NCBI GenBank assembly: GCA_964405435.1
Contig: CAYOOD010000025.1
Location: 1-64,000 of the forward strand
Direction of reading: 5' to 3'
From: DVEG01 sp964405435
GTDB taxonomy: Bacteria; Cyanobacteriota; Cyanobacteriia; Cyanobacteriales; Oscillatoriaceae
DNA length: 64,000 nt
The notes under the pieces: model-generated
Told to the model about the DNA's origin: nothing
Databases searched by the model: none
What the model saw: the letters and a program-made list of their open reading frames with translations, nothing else
Shown here: positions 18,363 through 30,944 of the stretch, piece after piece
How the letters are laid out: each line of letters starts with the position of its first letter
Position numbering within the stretch: the first letter of the stretch is position 1
Program-made: the position numbers and the translations under genes

Positions 18363-19150
18363 GAGCGATTCGTTTAGCCTAAATGGGTTGACTGCAACCC
18401 AGGGACGGCTAGCTTGGTTTAACAGAACCTTGACAACTTGACAGCCATGAGGGTGAGATAATTTTATATTTTAGATTTTGGATGAATTGTAAAATCCCAA
18501 ATCAAAAATCAAAAATTAATCGAGTCCCTCTCCGCAGGTGCAGCGGTAAAAGCATCACCCCCAAGGTAGCGACTAGCCATCAATCCTTGAAGCGGGGTGA
18601 AAAGGCGGTAACTGGAAGCCTAAATCTGGAATCCCGCCCGTGCAGGAACCCACGAGCAGCGAAAGCAAAGATGTATTGGAACCATCGTAACAATGACCCG
18701 GCCAAATTAGGCTGACAGGCCGGAGCCAAAAGGCACAGGATGATGGGGTTGGCGGCTGTTTGCCCGACCGACAAGCACTCCCGATAAACCCGGTGGATAG
18801 CATCGCTCTAAAGGTTCAAACCAATGGCTGTCAGGAACGAAGTAACCCCCTCTAGCTCTGTAGGACGTTTTATTTACCCTCCTGCAGTAGGTGCTAACCG
18901 TATGCTAGAGACGGGCGGGATTCCCCAAGAAGCCAATGCCTCGGGTAACGCCAAGGATATGCAGACGTGGGGAGAGCTGCCTGCAAGCAGCGAACAATTT
19001 TAGAGATGGAATTTTAACTTTTGGATTGCATCTAAAATCTAAAATCTAAACTCTAAAATCTTTGCAGGCACTCAGGAGCCGTGTGCGGTGAAAGTCGCAA
19101 GCACGGTTTTGGAGTAGAGGCGACTGCAGCGATGCACCGCCGACTATAAC
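18363..19150 (+). mobile_element. ORF-less group II intron in rpoC1
   Basis: 788 bases. The 5' end is GAGCGATTCG (GUGYG-like with one change) and the 3' end is AC. Domain V is at 19076-19110 (GAGCCGTGTGCGGTGAAAG, then CGCAAGCACGGTTTT), with its catalytic AGC. Domain VI at about 19112-19150 places a bulged A eight bases from the 3' end. The exon end GTAAAT (IBS1, 18357-18362) matches ATTTAC in the intron at 18872-18877 (EBS1). CATTG (IBS2, 18350-18354) matches CAATG at 18822-18826 (EBS2). These pairings fix the junction. No reverse transcriptase or maturase frame exists, so mobility, and possibly splicing, would need proteins supplied in trans. AT-rich heptamer tracts occupy two places (about 18463-18520 and 19005-19062), the second where domain IV normally holds the maturase gene. 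Confidence 0.93.
19030..19062. repeat. TAAAATC heptamer tract in intron domain IV
   Basis: Four near-identical copies of a CTAAAATCT-type unit stand in tandem (one reads CTAAACTCT) just before domain V of the intron. Similar AT-rich tracts occur at 18463-18520 and outside the intron near 11813 and 31622. Short heptamer repeats of this style are common in filamentous cyanobacteria. Confidence 0.7.
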
Positions 19151-20799
19151 ATAAGAGAGTTCGCCATCGCGGGATCGTATGCGAGCGCTGCGGAGTTGAA
19201 GTAACAGAATCGCGGGTGCGCCGGCACCGGATGGGTTACATCAAACTCGCTGCACCTGTCGCTCACGTTTGGTATCTCAAAGGCATTCCCAGCTACATGG
19301 CCATTCTTCTGGACATGCCGCTGCGGGATGTCGAGCAGATCGTTTACTTCAATGCTTATGTGGTTCTCGATCCGGGCAATCACGACAACCTGCAATACAA
19401 GCAACTGCTGACCGAAGATCAGTGGATGGAAATTGAGGATCAGCTTTACAGCGAAGATTCTCAACTCAGCGGGATTGAGGTGGGCATCGGAGCCGAAGCC
19501 CTGCAGCGCCTGCTGCAAGACATTGACTTGCAAACCGAAGCCGACTCCCTGCGGGAAGAAATTGCCAACGCCAAAGGACAAAAGCGGGCCAAGCTGATCA
19601 AGCGCCTGCGGGTGATCGACAACTTCATCGCCACCGGCTCCAAGCCGGAATGGATGGTGCTGTCGGTGATTCCAGTCATCCCGCCGGATTTGCGCCCAAT
19701 GGTGCAGCTCGATGGCGGTCGTTTTGCCACGTCCGACTTGAACGATCTGTACCGGCGGGTGATCAACCGCAATAACCGTCTGGCTCGATTGCAGGAAATT
19801 TTGGCACCGGAAATTATCATCCGCAATGAAAAGCGGATGCTGCAAGAAGCCGTTGACGCCCTCATCGATAACGGACGTCGGGGTCGGACGGTGGTAGGAG
19901 CCAATAACCGACCGCTGAAGTCGCTCTCAGACATTATCGAAGGCAAACAGGGGCGGTTCCGTCAAAATCTCCTCGGCAAACGGGTGGATTATTCGGGACG
20001 TTCCGTAATCGTGGTGGGGCCAAAATTAAAGATTCACCAGTGCGGTTTGCCGCGAGAAATGGCGATCGAATTGTTCCAGCCGTTTGTAATTCACCGACTG
20101 ATACGTCAGGGATTAGTTAACAATATCAAGGCGGCTAAGAAACTAATTCAGCGCAATGACCCCAGCGTTTGGGACGTTCTAGAAGAAGTAATTGAAGGGC
20201 ATCCCGTGCTGCTAAATCGCGCGCCGACGCTCCACCGTTTGGGGATTCAAGCATTTGAACCAATCCTGGTTGAAGGGCGAGCAATTCAGCTACATCCCTT
20301 AGTCTGTCCGGCTTTTAATGCCGATTTCGACGGGGACCAAATGGCTGTGCACGTTCCCTTATCTTTGGAATCTCAGGCAGAAGCTCGGTTGTTAATGCTG
20401 GCATCAAATAATATTATGTCGCCGGCAACAGGACGTCCGATTGTAACGCCATCTCAAGATATGGTTCTCGGCTGTTATTACTTAACTGCTGAAAGTCCGC
20501 ATCCGCAGAAAGGTGAAGGGCGCTATTTTGCAAATCTCAACGATGCGATTATCGCTTACGAGCAAAAGCAGGTAGAATTACACGCTTTCATCTGGGTGCG
20601 ATTTGACGGGAAGGTAGAAACGGACGTGCGCGATGACGAGCCGCTTTCAGAAGAACGGTCAGCAGACGGTCAAGTGACGAAAATGTACAAGTTCCGTCGG
20701 ATTCGCGAGGATGCAGATGGGAAGCTGATTTCCCAATATATTCGGACGACCCCAGGCCGAATTATTTTCAATAAGACAATTGCAGAGGCTTTGGCTTAG
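19151..20799 (+). CDS. rpoC1: RNA polymerase gamma subunit (RpoC1), exon 2
   Basis: Continues rpoC1 in frame from codon 75: YKRVRHRGIVCERCGVEV completes the zinc ribbon, then RHRMGYIKLAAPVAHVWYLK. The catalytic loop NADFDGDQMAVH (20321-20356) carries the three Asp that hold the active-site magnesium. LLGKRVDYSGRSVIVVGP and EGHPVLLNRAPTLHRLGIQAFEP are also diagnostic. RpoC1 is the N-terminal half of bacterial beta-prime. From about 20050 to the stop the codons become visibly AT-richer than in the first part of the exon, rpoB or rpoC2. A hairpin at 20845-20874 and a second HNH gene follow before rpoC2. Confidence 0.97.
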
Positions 20800-20844
20800 G
20801 GCAAGTGACGTGGCTTTGATGTTATGATGGAGCGATAAAACAAA

Positions 20845-20874
20845 AGAAGGTTGTCGTAGTCGCGACGACCTTCT
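20845..20874 (+). terminator. Hairpin downstream of rpoC1
   Basis: AGAAGGTTGTCG-TAGTCG-CGACGACCTTCT is a 12-base stem with one G-T pair, 46 bases after the rpoC1 stop and before the HNH gene. No T run follows, so processing or partial attenuation is more likely than full termination. Confidence 0.5.
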
Positions 20875-20916
20875 ACCCCAATTACCTCATCCTTTAACTA
20901 TCCAGGTAACTGAATT

Positions 20917-21840
20917 ATGACCATTGTAACGATTTTCCCCCATTTCCCCAAGCTAAAAGGTAAATTGACCGAATCCGGCTGTATTGAGTGGCAAGGTAAT
21001 GTCAAGCGTGACGGTTACGGGCGCATCATGGTTAACGCAAAAATGGTGAGTGTCCATCGTCTGTCTTTGGAACTCAAACTGGGGCGGCCTATATTGTCCG
21101 GTTATTTGGCCTGTCACACGTGCGACAATCGCGTTTGCATCAACCCGGATCATCTTCTGGAAGGCACGCCGAAAGAAAATATTCAGGATGCTATTCAGAA
21201 AGGACGCAAAGACAACACTCACAAGCACCTGTCACGCAGTTACAAGCTGACTACTGTCCAGATAGTTGAGATTCATCAAAAGCGTCGAGGAGGGACAACA
21301 TATACCGACTTGGCTCGCGAGTACGGAGTCAGCCGGGAGACCATTAAGCGAGTCCTGAGCTTCCCGGAACCGACTGTCAGTGACATTGTAATTGTTCCGC
21401 CAGGGCTGGAAGGCAAGGCAGACGAGAATGGCTGCATTATCTATCAAGGCTTTACGAGAATAGACGGTTACGGTTACAAGCGCATGAATGGGAGTCGCCC
21501 AATGGCTGTCCACCGATTGGCGCTAGAAGCTAAGCTGGGGCGGCAGTTGACATCAGGTATGTATGCTTGTCACTCGTGTGACAATCCAACCTGCATCAAT
21601 CCAGACCATCTCTGGGAAGGCAGCCAAGCAGACAATATGGCGGATGCAGTCCAAAAATCCCGACAATCCCAAAAGCGCAAATTTACGCCGGAACAGGTTC
21701 AGGAGATTTTCGATCGCCTCTGCTTTGGAGAAACCCAAATGACTATAGCAACCGAATTAGGGGTAGCCCGCAATACCATATATCAAATTGAACGGGGATT
21801 AGCCTACAAGGAAATAAGCGTGCAAACAAACGAAAAATAA
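20917..21840 (+). CDS. Free-standing double-HNH endonuclease-like protein in the rpoC1-rpoC2 gap
   Basis: 307 residues. The order is HNH (about 12-95), helix-turn-helix-like unit (about 110-145), HNH (about 160-240), helix-turn-helix-like unit (about 250-290). Both HNH modules share ESGC/ENGC, GYGR/GYGY, VHR-(S/A)LE-KLGR, ACH-CDN--CINPDHL-EG---(E/D)N with the gene at 17106-18092, so the two are paralogous although their modules are arranged differently. The repeats VEIHQKRRGGTTYTDLAREYGVSR and VQEIFDRLCFGETQMTIATELGVAR resemble DNA-binding units. It sits 117 bases after rpoC1 and 72 before rpoC2. A homing-type role is inferred from family and position. Confidence 0.85.
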   Translation: MTIVTIFPHFPKLKGKLTESGCIEWQGNVKRDGYGRIMVNAKMVSVHRLSLELKLGRPILSGYLACHTCDNRVCINPDHLLEGTPKENIQDAIQKGRKDNTHKHLSRSYKLTTVQIVEIHQKRRGGTTYTDLAREYGVSRETIKRVLSFPEPTVSDIVIVPPGLEGKADENGCIIYQGFTRIDGYGYKRMNGSRPMAVHRLALEAKLGRQLTSGMYACHSCDNPTCINPDHLWEGSQADNMADAVQKSRQSQKRKFTPEQVQEIFDRLCFGETQMTIATELGVARNTIYQIERGLAYKEISVQTNEK

Positions 21841-21912
21841 CAACGAGCCCGGACTGGAAAGCAATCGTAGCGGGCGTTCCGAGTAAAAGTTTTATTGGTC
21901 AAGGAGTAACAA

Positions 21913-26061
<4,149 letters not shown>

Positions 26062-26153
26062 AAAGTTCTTCTTCTGGACAACCCAGGCAGCGCTCAGGGG
26101 CGATCGCGGCGGCTGAAGCCCCGACAATCCATCATTCTGGCTCCTGAGATTCC

Positions 26154-26183
26154 AAGGCGGATCGCTCGACGATCCGCCTTTTT
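26154..26183 (+). terminator. Rho-independent terminator of the rpo operon
   Basis: AAGGCGGATCG-CTCGA-CGATCCGCCTT is a perfect 11-pair stem directly followed by TTT, 93 bases after the rpoC2 stop. This is the strongest terminator shape in the window. Confidence 0.85.
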
Positions 26184-26398
26184 GCGTCAGTCAGGGCGGG
26201 CACGGGGCACTCTCGCAGTACAGATCCCCTGCCGGAACGCATCGCCTGCACCTCCCTGATTTTTCCCCTCGCGGACAGACCCCACCAACCTTTTGACGTG
26301 CTATCCTATCTCCAAGAAGGGGTTAAAAAATCACTCAATCGCTATTAGGGACTGAAATCAAATTTTTACTACTGGTGCTACAAGCGCTCTAAACACCA

Positions 26399-26815
26399 AT
26401 GACCCCACCTGACTTAAACTACCACTCCACGCCTGTTTCAGAACCGTCGGAACAACACGACCATTCCCACCCTGACGGAACAGACGAACTCCAGACGCCA
26501 CACGCCCCCGAACACTCCCACGGGCACGACCACAGCCACCCGCACGTTCACAGCGAAGAATCGCTGCGACGCCTCGTGAATCGACTCTCTCGCATTGAAG
26601 GGCACATCCGAGGCATTAAAGGCATGGTGCAAGAAAGCAAAGCCTGCCCCGATATCCTCATCCAGATTGCCGCCGTTCGGGGCGCGCTCGATCGGGTGGC
26701 TCGCATGATTTTAGACGAGCATTTAACAGAGTGCGTGGCCCGAGCGGCTAAACAAGGCAACATCGAAGATGAAATTAAAGAGCTCAAGTCTGCCCTCGAT
26801 CGCTTTTTGCCCTAA
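26399..26815 (+). CDS. CsoR/RcnR-family metal-sensing repressor with His-rich N-terminus (InrS-like)
   Basis: 138 residues. The C-terminal 85 form the family's helical fold: LRRLVNRLSRIEGHIRGIKGMVQESKACPDILIQIAAVRGALDRVARMILDEHLTECV in segments. The Cys of ESKACPD and the His and Cys of DEHLTEC match the Cys-His-Cys metal site. The first 55 residues carry about a dozen His in HDHSHPD and HSHGHDHSHPHVH runs, as in nickel-sensing InrS of cyanobacteria. Such proteins repress an efflux gene until metal binds. No efflux gene is adjacent, so its target lies elsewhere. Nickel rather than copper or cobalt is an inference from the His-rich arm. Confidence 0.85.
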   Translation: MTPPDLNYHSTPVSEPSEQHDHSHPDGTDELQTPHAPEHSHGHDHSHPHVHSEESLRRLVNRLSRIEGHIRGIKGMVQESKACPDILIQIAAVRGALDRVARMILDEHLTECVARAAKQGNIEDEIKELKSALDRFLP

Positions 26816-26914
26816 CATAAAAATTACAATTTGACAAGTCATTTCATCTCGCTCCCCCATTAGTTTTGCAGGGGAGTAGGGGGCAGCAGTATCTAAAAAC
26901 CGGACGCGATCGCC

Positions 26915-27481
26915 CTACGCCCCCTGCAACCCCTGCAGGTACGCCACGCGCTGCCGCCAAGCGTCTCGCAGCCGTTCTAGCAGGTGCGGAAACCGCGCCC
27001 ATAAAGCATCGTGCTGGCGCACCAACGGCTCGACTGCCTTTAAAAACGCAATGCTCGTATTGTGAATCACCGCCTCTAGGGCAGTTGCAAAGTCTTCTGC
27101 TTCTACTGCGCGGGGCTTGCAGTGCTCTAACTGGGCGCGGCGGCAGGATAAACGAGAGCGCAACTCTGCCCGTACCTCTTCACAATAAATATCCTCGTGC
27201 TTGACAAACTCAGCTTCTAGGGATTTCGCCAACGCGCACAGGCGACGCCAGCCTTTACAGGAGTCGATAACTTGTTGCAGTCGCGGTATCCAGGTGGAAA
27301 GGCAGCGAAAGCTGAACGTTATCGGCAGCATTCCATCGCGCGTTACCCAACCGCAAAAGCGCCAGTGATAAATTTTCAAAATCTTTTCGACGGGCGTATT
27401 CGTCAGTGCAGAGATTTCAGCCCGAGGGAAAGGCAGGGTTTTGGGCTGGACGAAACAAGCGAGGGGAATTGCGCTGGCCAT
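26915..27481 (-). CDS. Hypothetical protein
   Basis: 188 residues from ATG 27481, chosen because AGGAG stands about 7 bases upstream (near 27489-27493); a longer form from 27535 lacks that support. The N-terminal part (MASAIPLACFVQPKTLPFPRAEISALTNTP) may be a small binding domain. The rest is rich in charged helices with several Cys (CGW, CLS, DSCKGW, CALAK, YCEE). I do not recognise the family. It stands alone, with repeats upstream. Confidence 0.55.
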   Translation of the reverse strand: MASAIPLACFVQPKTLPFPRAEISALTNTPVEKILKIYHWRFCGWVTRDGMLPITFSFRCLSTWIPRLQQVIDSCKGWRRLCALAKSLEAEFVKHEDIYCEEVRAELRSRLSCRRAQLEHCKPRAVEAEDFATALEAVIHNTSIAFLKAVEPLVRQHDALWARFPHLLERLRDAWRQRVAYLQGLQGA

Positions 27482-27966
27482 TTTTTGTTCTCCTGTATTG
27501 GCACGTTCCCTTACAAAGGTCTTAGCATGGCCCACTTAAACTCTTTGAAGTGTCGGGACGGCTAGAAGAAAATATCATTTTTGCTAGCTTCCGGACTTTC
27601 CTGTAGTCTGTGAGCTCCGTATACCGCTCCAAGCTCTTTTTAAGCTTATGAGTGGTTATAAAACTAAGAGCTGCTGGGTTCTCGGTTGATTTGACGCTGC
27701 AAATCTCACCGATTGCCCTATATTAACCTGACTCGTGGGAAGTGGCAACGACACTTCACAATTTTTTACAATTTTCGGAGGTCGGGGAAGGGTAATGGGG
27801 CTCATGGCATGGGGCTCATGACATGGGGCTCATGGCATGGGGCATGGGGATCGAGCGAATAAAATGGATAGAAATTAACATGCGTGCCCAATGCGCGATT
27901 CCCTTTTGCCCAATTCCCTTTTGCCCAATTCCCAATGCCCAATCCCCCATGCCCAATTCTCACAGA
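27482..27966. other. Intergenic region with heptamer-type repeats
   Basis: No gene is supported. Positions 27796-27848 hold three to four tandem copies of GGGGCTCATGGCAT. Positions 27898-27960 hold copies of CCCTTTTGCCCAATT and CCCAATGCCCAATC style units. A degenerate pair of TT(C/T)ACA boxes ten bases apart lies at 27755-27770 and resembles an RpaB-type site with one mismatch. Confidence 0.55.
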
Positions 27967-29628
27967 TTAATTCCAATTGCCGATGAGAGTAAAAGCAGAC
28001 CAATAATAAGGATGCGATAAGTTGAGACTCATCCCTGCCGCATTGCTGGGCAAGGGAATCACCTCCCCATCCGCTCCGAACACTTCGCCATCTTCGATTC
28101 GGACTTTTTGTGTCAGCAGAGCGATCTGAGTTTGCCTGAGCGCTTCAGCCTTATTCGCCGTAGCCTTCAACTGCCTGTAAAATTCATTCATCAGCGCTAA
28201 AGTGCCGATGTCGCTGACGTACCAGAGACTGGCTAGGGCGGATTTTACCCCCGCCTGCACGGCTAATCCTGCGAATCCCAATTCTGCTTCCTCCGAACCC
28301 AAGGCGGTTCGGCAAGCACTCAGTACCAGCAGTTCTACAGGCGTGCCATTATTCGCATTCCAACCCAATTCCTGCGCTACTTGTGGCAGTCGATCGATCG
28401 TCAGCCTCGTGTCCGAAAACTGAATGTAAGAATTCTTCAGCGCTCCGGGTTGAAATTCTCCGTGAGTGGCTAGGTGAATAATCCCGAAGCGCTCTTGACG
28501 GTTGACAGACTTGAATTTTTCTAGTGTAAACTCTTCGTTGAGAAACTCTTTGCCGAGAGGAGATTTTTCCCGAATATTAGACAATTCTAACGGAACCGCC
28601 GGTAAAGGCGCTTGATCGGCAAATTGCGAGGCACCCATTGCCAAGATTGGCGCTTTGCTCACATTGACATAACGGGTGTCGGTGAGTCCAAAGCTCGGAA
28701 TCAAAGCCAGCGCGTATTTTTCCACGAGAAACTGTTGCCCGTCGTGCAAAGCGGCAATGGGAAGAGAACGCAATCCAGAATCCATCACAAATACCAAGAT
28801 ATCTGCTTGATGCGCTTGCAAATCCGGTTCAACTGGAGCAATAAGCCACTGATGAAGCTTTTGGGCAGGGTTCAAATAATCGGTTCTGAGTAAATTTGTC
28901 CGATTCGTGACTTCAGAGCGAAATTCTTTGAGAGTTTTTTCTAGAGAGGCACGATTGGCGTCCGGAATTGATTTGCGAATCACGGGCGTTTGGCTTTTGC
29001 TGACAGCGGTATCGAGAGCATCTCGCCGATAGCCTTCCAGATTGTTCTCATTTGAATATTGAGGGAAAACACATAAAATTTCCAGCGATTTTTCCCCTGA
29101 AAGTAGGTAAATTAAGACAGGCTTTTTCCCGGTTTCTCGGTGGAGATTTCCCAGGGCGATCGCGATTTCCTCATTCGTCGGCGTCTTGCCATATAATTCT
29201 AAACCGAGTTGATTGCTGAATTCTACCGCTTGCGCTTCTTCTAACCCTTGGATAGCCTGCTCGGTGCTTCCTTGTTGCACAAGCCCTTCAAACCCGGCGC
29301 GATCGATTTCGGCTCCTCCCGCACCCACGGCGCTTTCAGATGAACTTCCCAGAGAAGACGAGCCAGATGTTTCAGAAGGAGTCACCCCGGGGTTGATAGT
29401 TTCGGCGGGATTGCCACTCGTACCTGAAGAAGTTTCCGATCGCTCGCTGGGTGCAGGCGGATTCACCGGCGGATTTACAGGTTCAGGCGGATTGACAGTC
29501 GTCGTATCTGGAAGATTGGGTATAGCATCCGACTGGTTGCCTGTTTGGGAGAAAGACGGACTTGCCGTTAATAAAACAAAAGTTAAAAACAGGCAAAAAT
29601 ACAACAACAAGTTAGATTTTTTTTTCAT
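27967..29628 (-). CDS. Secreted CHAT-domain protease-like protein
   Basis: 553 residues. A signal peptide covers about residues 1-27 (KKKSN, then a leucine-rich core, then SFSQ). A Pro/Ser/Gly-rich linker runs to about 110. The C-terminal half is a CHAT (caspase HetF-associated) domain with the catalytic pair His389 in IIHLATHGEF and Cys439 in VLSACRTALG, followed by SLWYVSD and the HPYYWSAFTLIG ending. CHAT proteins are clan CD cysteine peptidases, so an active protease outside the cytoplasmic membrane is predicted. It starts 9 bases after the upstream gene at 29638-30843 ends, so the two are almost certainly co-transcribed. Confidence 0.92.
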   Translation of the reverse strand: MKKKSNLLLYFCLFLTFVLLTASPSFSQTGNQSDAIPNLPDTTTVNPPEPVNPPVNPPAPSERSETSSGTSGNPAETINPGVTPSETSGSSSLGSSSESAVGAGGAEIDRAGFEGLVQQGSTEQAIQGLEEAQAVEFSNQLGLELYGKTPTNEEIAIALGNLHRETGKKPVLIYLLSGEKSLEILCVFPQYSNENNLEGYRRDALDTAVSKSQTPVIRKSIPDANRASLEKTLKEFRSEVTNRTNLLRTDYLNPAQKLHQWLIAPVEPDLQAHQADILVFVMDSGLRSLPIAALHDGQQFLVEKYALALIPSFGLTDTRYVNVSKAPILAMGASQFADQAPLPAVPLELSNIREKSPLGKEFLNEEFTLEKFKSVNRQERFGIIHLATHGEFQPGALKNSYIQFSDTRLTIDRLPQVAQELGWNANNGTPVELLVLSACRTALGSEEAELGFAGLAVQAGVKSALASLWYVSDIGTLALMNEFYRQLKATANKAEALRQTQIALLTQKVRIEDGEVFGADGEVIPLPSNAAGMSLNLSHPYYWSAFTLIGNWN

Positions 29629-29637
29629 AAATTTATC

Positions 29638-30843
29638 CTATTTGAATGAAAAACCGTACCCGATACCGAGGATGAAGCGGGCTCCATCGCCAGCATTGCC
29701 GGTGATATCGGTGATGGCTGGAGTAATGACTAAGGGGAGATTGCGGAAGGGTACAAAAGACAGTCCTAGGGTTAAATCTTGACCGGACCATTCGGCGATC
29801 GCATTCAGCGGTTCAGCCACGCGCACCGCCGCACTTCCGAAGAATCCTATCGTTCCGTCGCCGTTATTAATATCAAACTCCGATCGATATTGTCCGCTGC
29901 CAATTCCAGCAGAGAGGTAAATTCGGCTGAAAGGTTTCTCGACATTTTCTTCCAGACGAAACATCTTAGAAACCACCCCGTAAACGCTATTGCCCGCATC
30001 AGTGGAACCCCAAACAATCGCATTCTGCCACCCAACAGCAACGGCAAAATCATTAGGAAGCTGGCGGTGCAATTTGAAACTGACGCTTCCCCTGTCTCCA
30101 AAACTGTCTGACAAATTGAAAATTGCCACGCCGACATCTAAACCAACGGCTGTTCGCGCATCTCCAAAACCCATGCCAGCCGCGATCGCGCCATCGGAGG
30201 TTTCAGTATAGCGAGTTCGCCCTTGAAAGCCGACGCCAACCCCCGCACTCCCCCAGGATTTCCCAGCAGCAGAGGGCGTTACCGAAGTCGTGCCGGGGGA
30301 AGCAACATATCGCGGTTGCTGTTGGCTCGGTTTCTTCAGGCGCAGCGGCACTCTCTGGGGTCGGAATTCCTGCCGATCGGGTGTTGGCTGCGGCGTGAGA
30401 CTTGGCGTTGGAGCGCTGCTGTCACTGAGAAAAAGCGAGAGTTCTTCGCCGGCAATCCATTCAGAGCTAGCCTCAGAAACATGGGGCGGCAGCCATTGTT
30501 TTTTACTGGCGATCGCGTCTATTGGTGCGGCGCTGTAGGCAGGGAGCAAATCGTTGCCAGTCCCGGCGATTTCTAAATCGACAGCAGCTCTCTGAGAATT
30601 TTCAGAAATTGACGGGAAAGTGCTATCGGCATTTTCGAGAAGAATCGCGTCTACTTGTGTTTGAACAAAGGCTAGCGTCGATTGCTCGGCTGGGGAATTG
30701 AAACGGCTGGGAGCAATGACGGGGCTGGGTTCTCCTGCCAAAACAGACTGAGCCCCACTCAGCAAACTGAATAGCACCAGTTTGGAAAGAAAACGTTTTG
30801 GTACGGGCTGTTTTCTGGAGAAAGCCCCTAGATTAACTGGCAT
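29638..30843 (-). CDS. Putative outer-membrane beta-barrel protein, partner of the CHAT protein
   Basis: 401 residues. The N-terminus has a basic start and a hydrophobic core ending SVLAG, a good signal peptide. A low-complexity Pro-rich segment (TPSLTPQPTPD) lies at about 145-160. From about 190 to the end, alternating hydrophobic residues and Gly/aromatic turns (VGVGFQGRTRYT, VSFKLHRQLPNDFAVAVGWQ, IYLSAGIGSGQYR, FILGIGYGFSFK) suggest amphipathic beta strands that end in an aromatic residue plus Lys. This fits a small outer-membrane barrel but no named family is recognised. It lies 9 bases upstream of the CHAT gene on the same strand. Confidence 0.75.
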   Translation of the reverse strand: MPVNLGAFSRKQPVPKRFLSKLVLFSLLSGAQSVLAGEPSPVIAPSRFNSPAEQSTLAFVQTQVDAILLENADSTFPSISENSQRAAVDLEIAGTGNDLLPAYSAAPIDAIASKKQWLPPHVSEASSEWIAGEELSLFLSDSSAPTPSLTPQPTPDRQEFRPQRVPLRLKKPSQQQPRYVASPGTTSVTPSAAGKSWGSAGVGVGFQGRTRYTETSDGAIAAGMGFGDARTAVGLDVGVAIFNLSDSFGDRGSVSFKLHRQLPNDFAVAVGWQNAIVWGSTDAGNSVYGVVSKMFRLEENVEKPFSRIYLSAGIGSGQYRSEFDINNGDGTIGFFGSAAVRVAEPLNAIAEWSGQDLTLGLSFVPFRNLPLVITPAITDITGNAGDGARFILGIGYGFSFK

Positions 30844-30944
30844 CTGACACCATTTTCGAGAATCGCTGGGCTGAGTTGAGCGGGACTGTCAAGGGGCGAT
30901 CGCCCCCTAACGAGAATACAACGAAACAGGCGATCGCGGCGTCT

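Noticed and set aside
18482..18715. Plus-strand frame inside the rpoC1 intron as a possible maturase remnant
   Set aside because: The translation has no reverse transcriptase, maturase or HNH motif and overlaps structured intron sequence.
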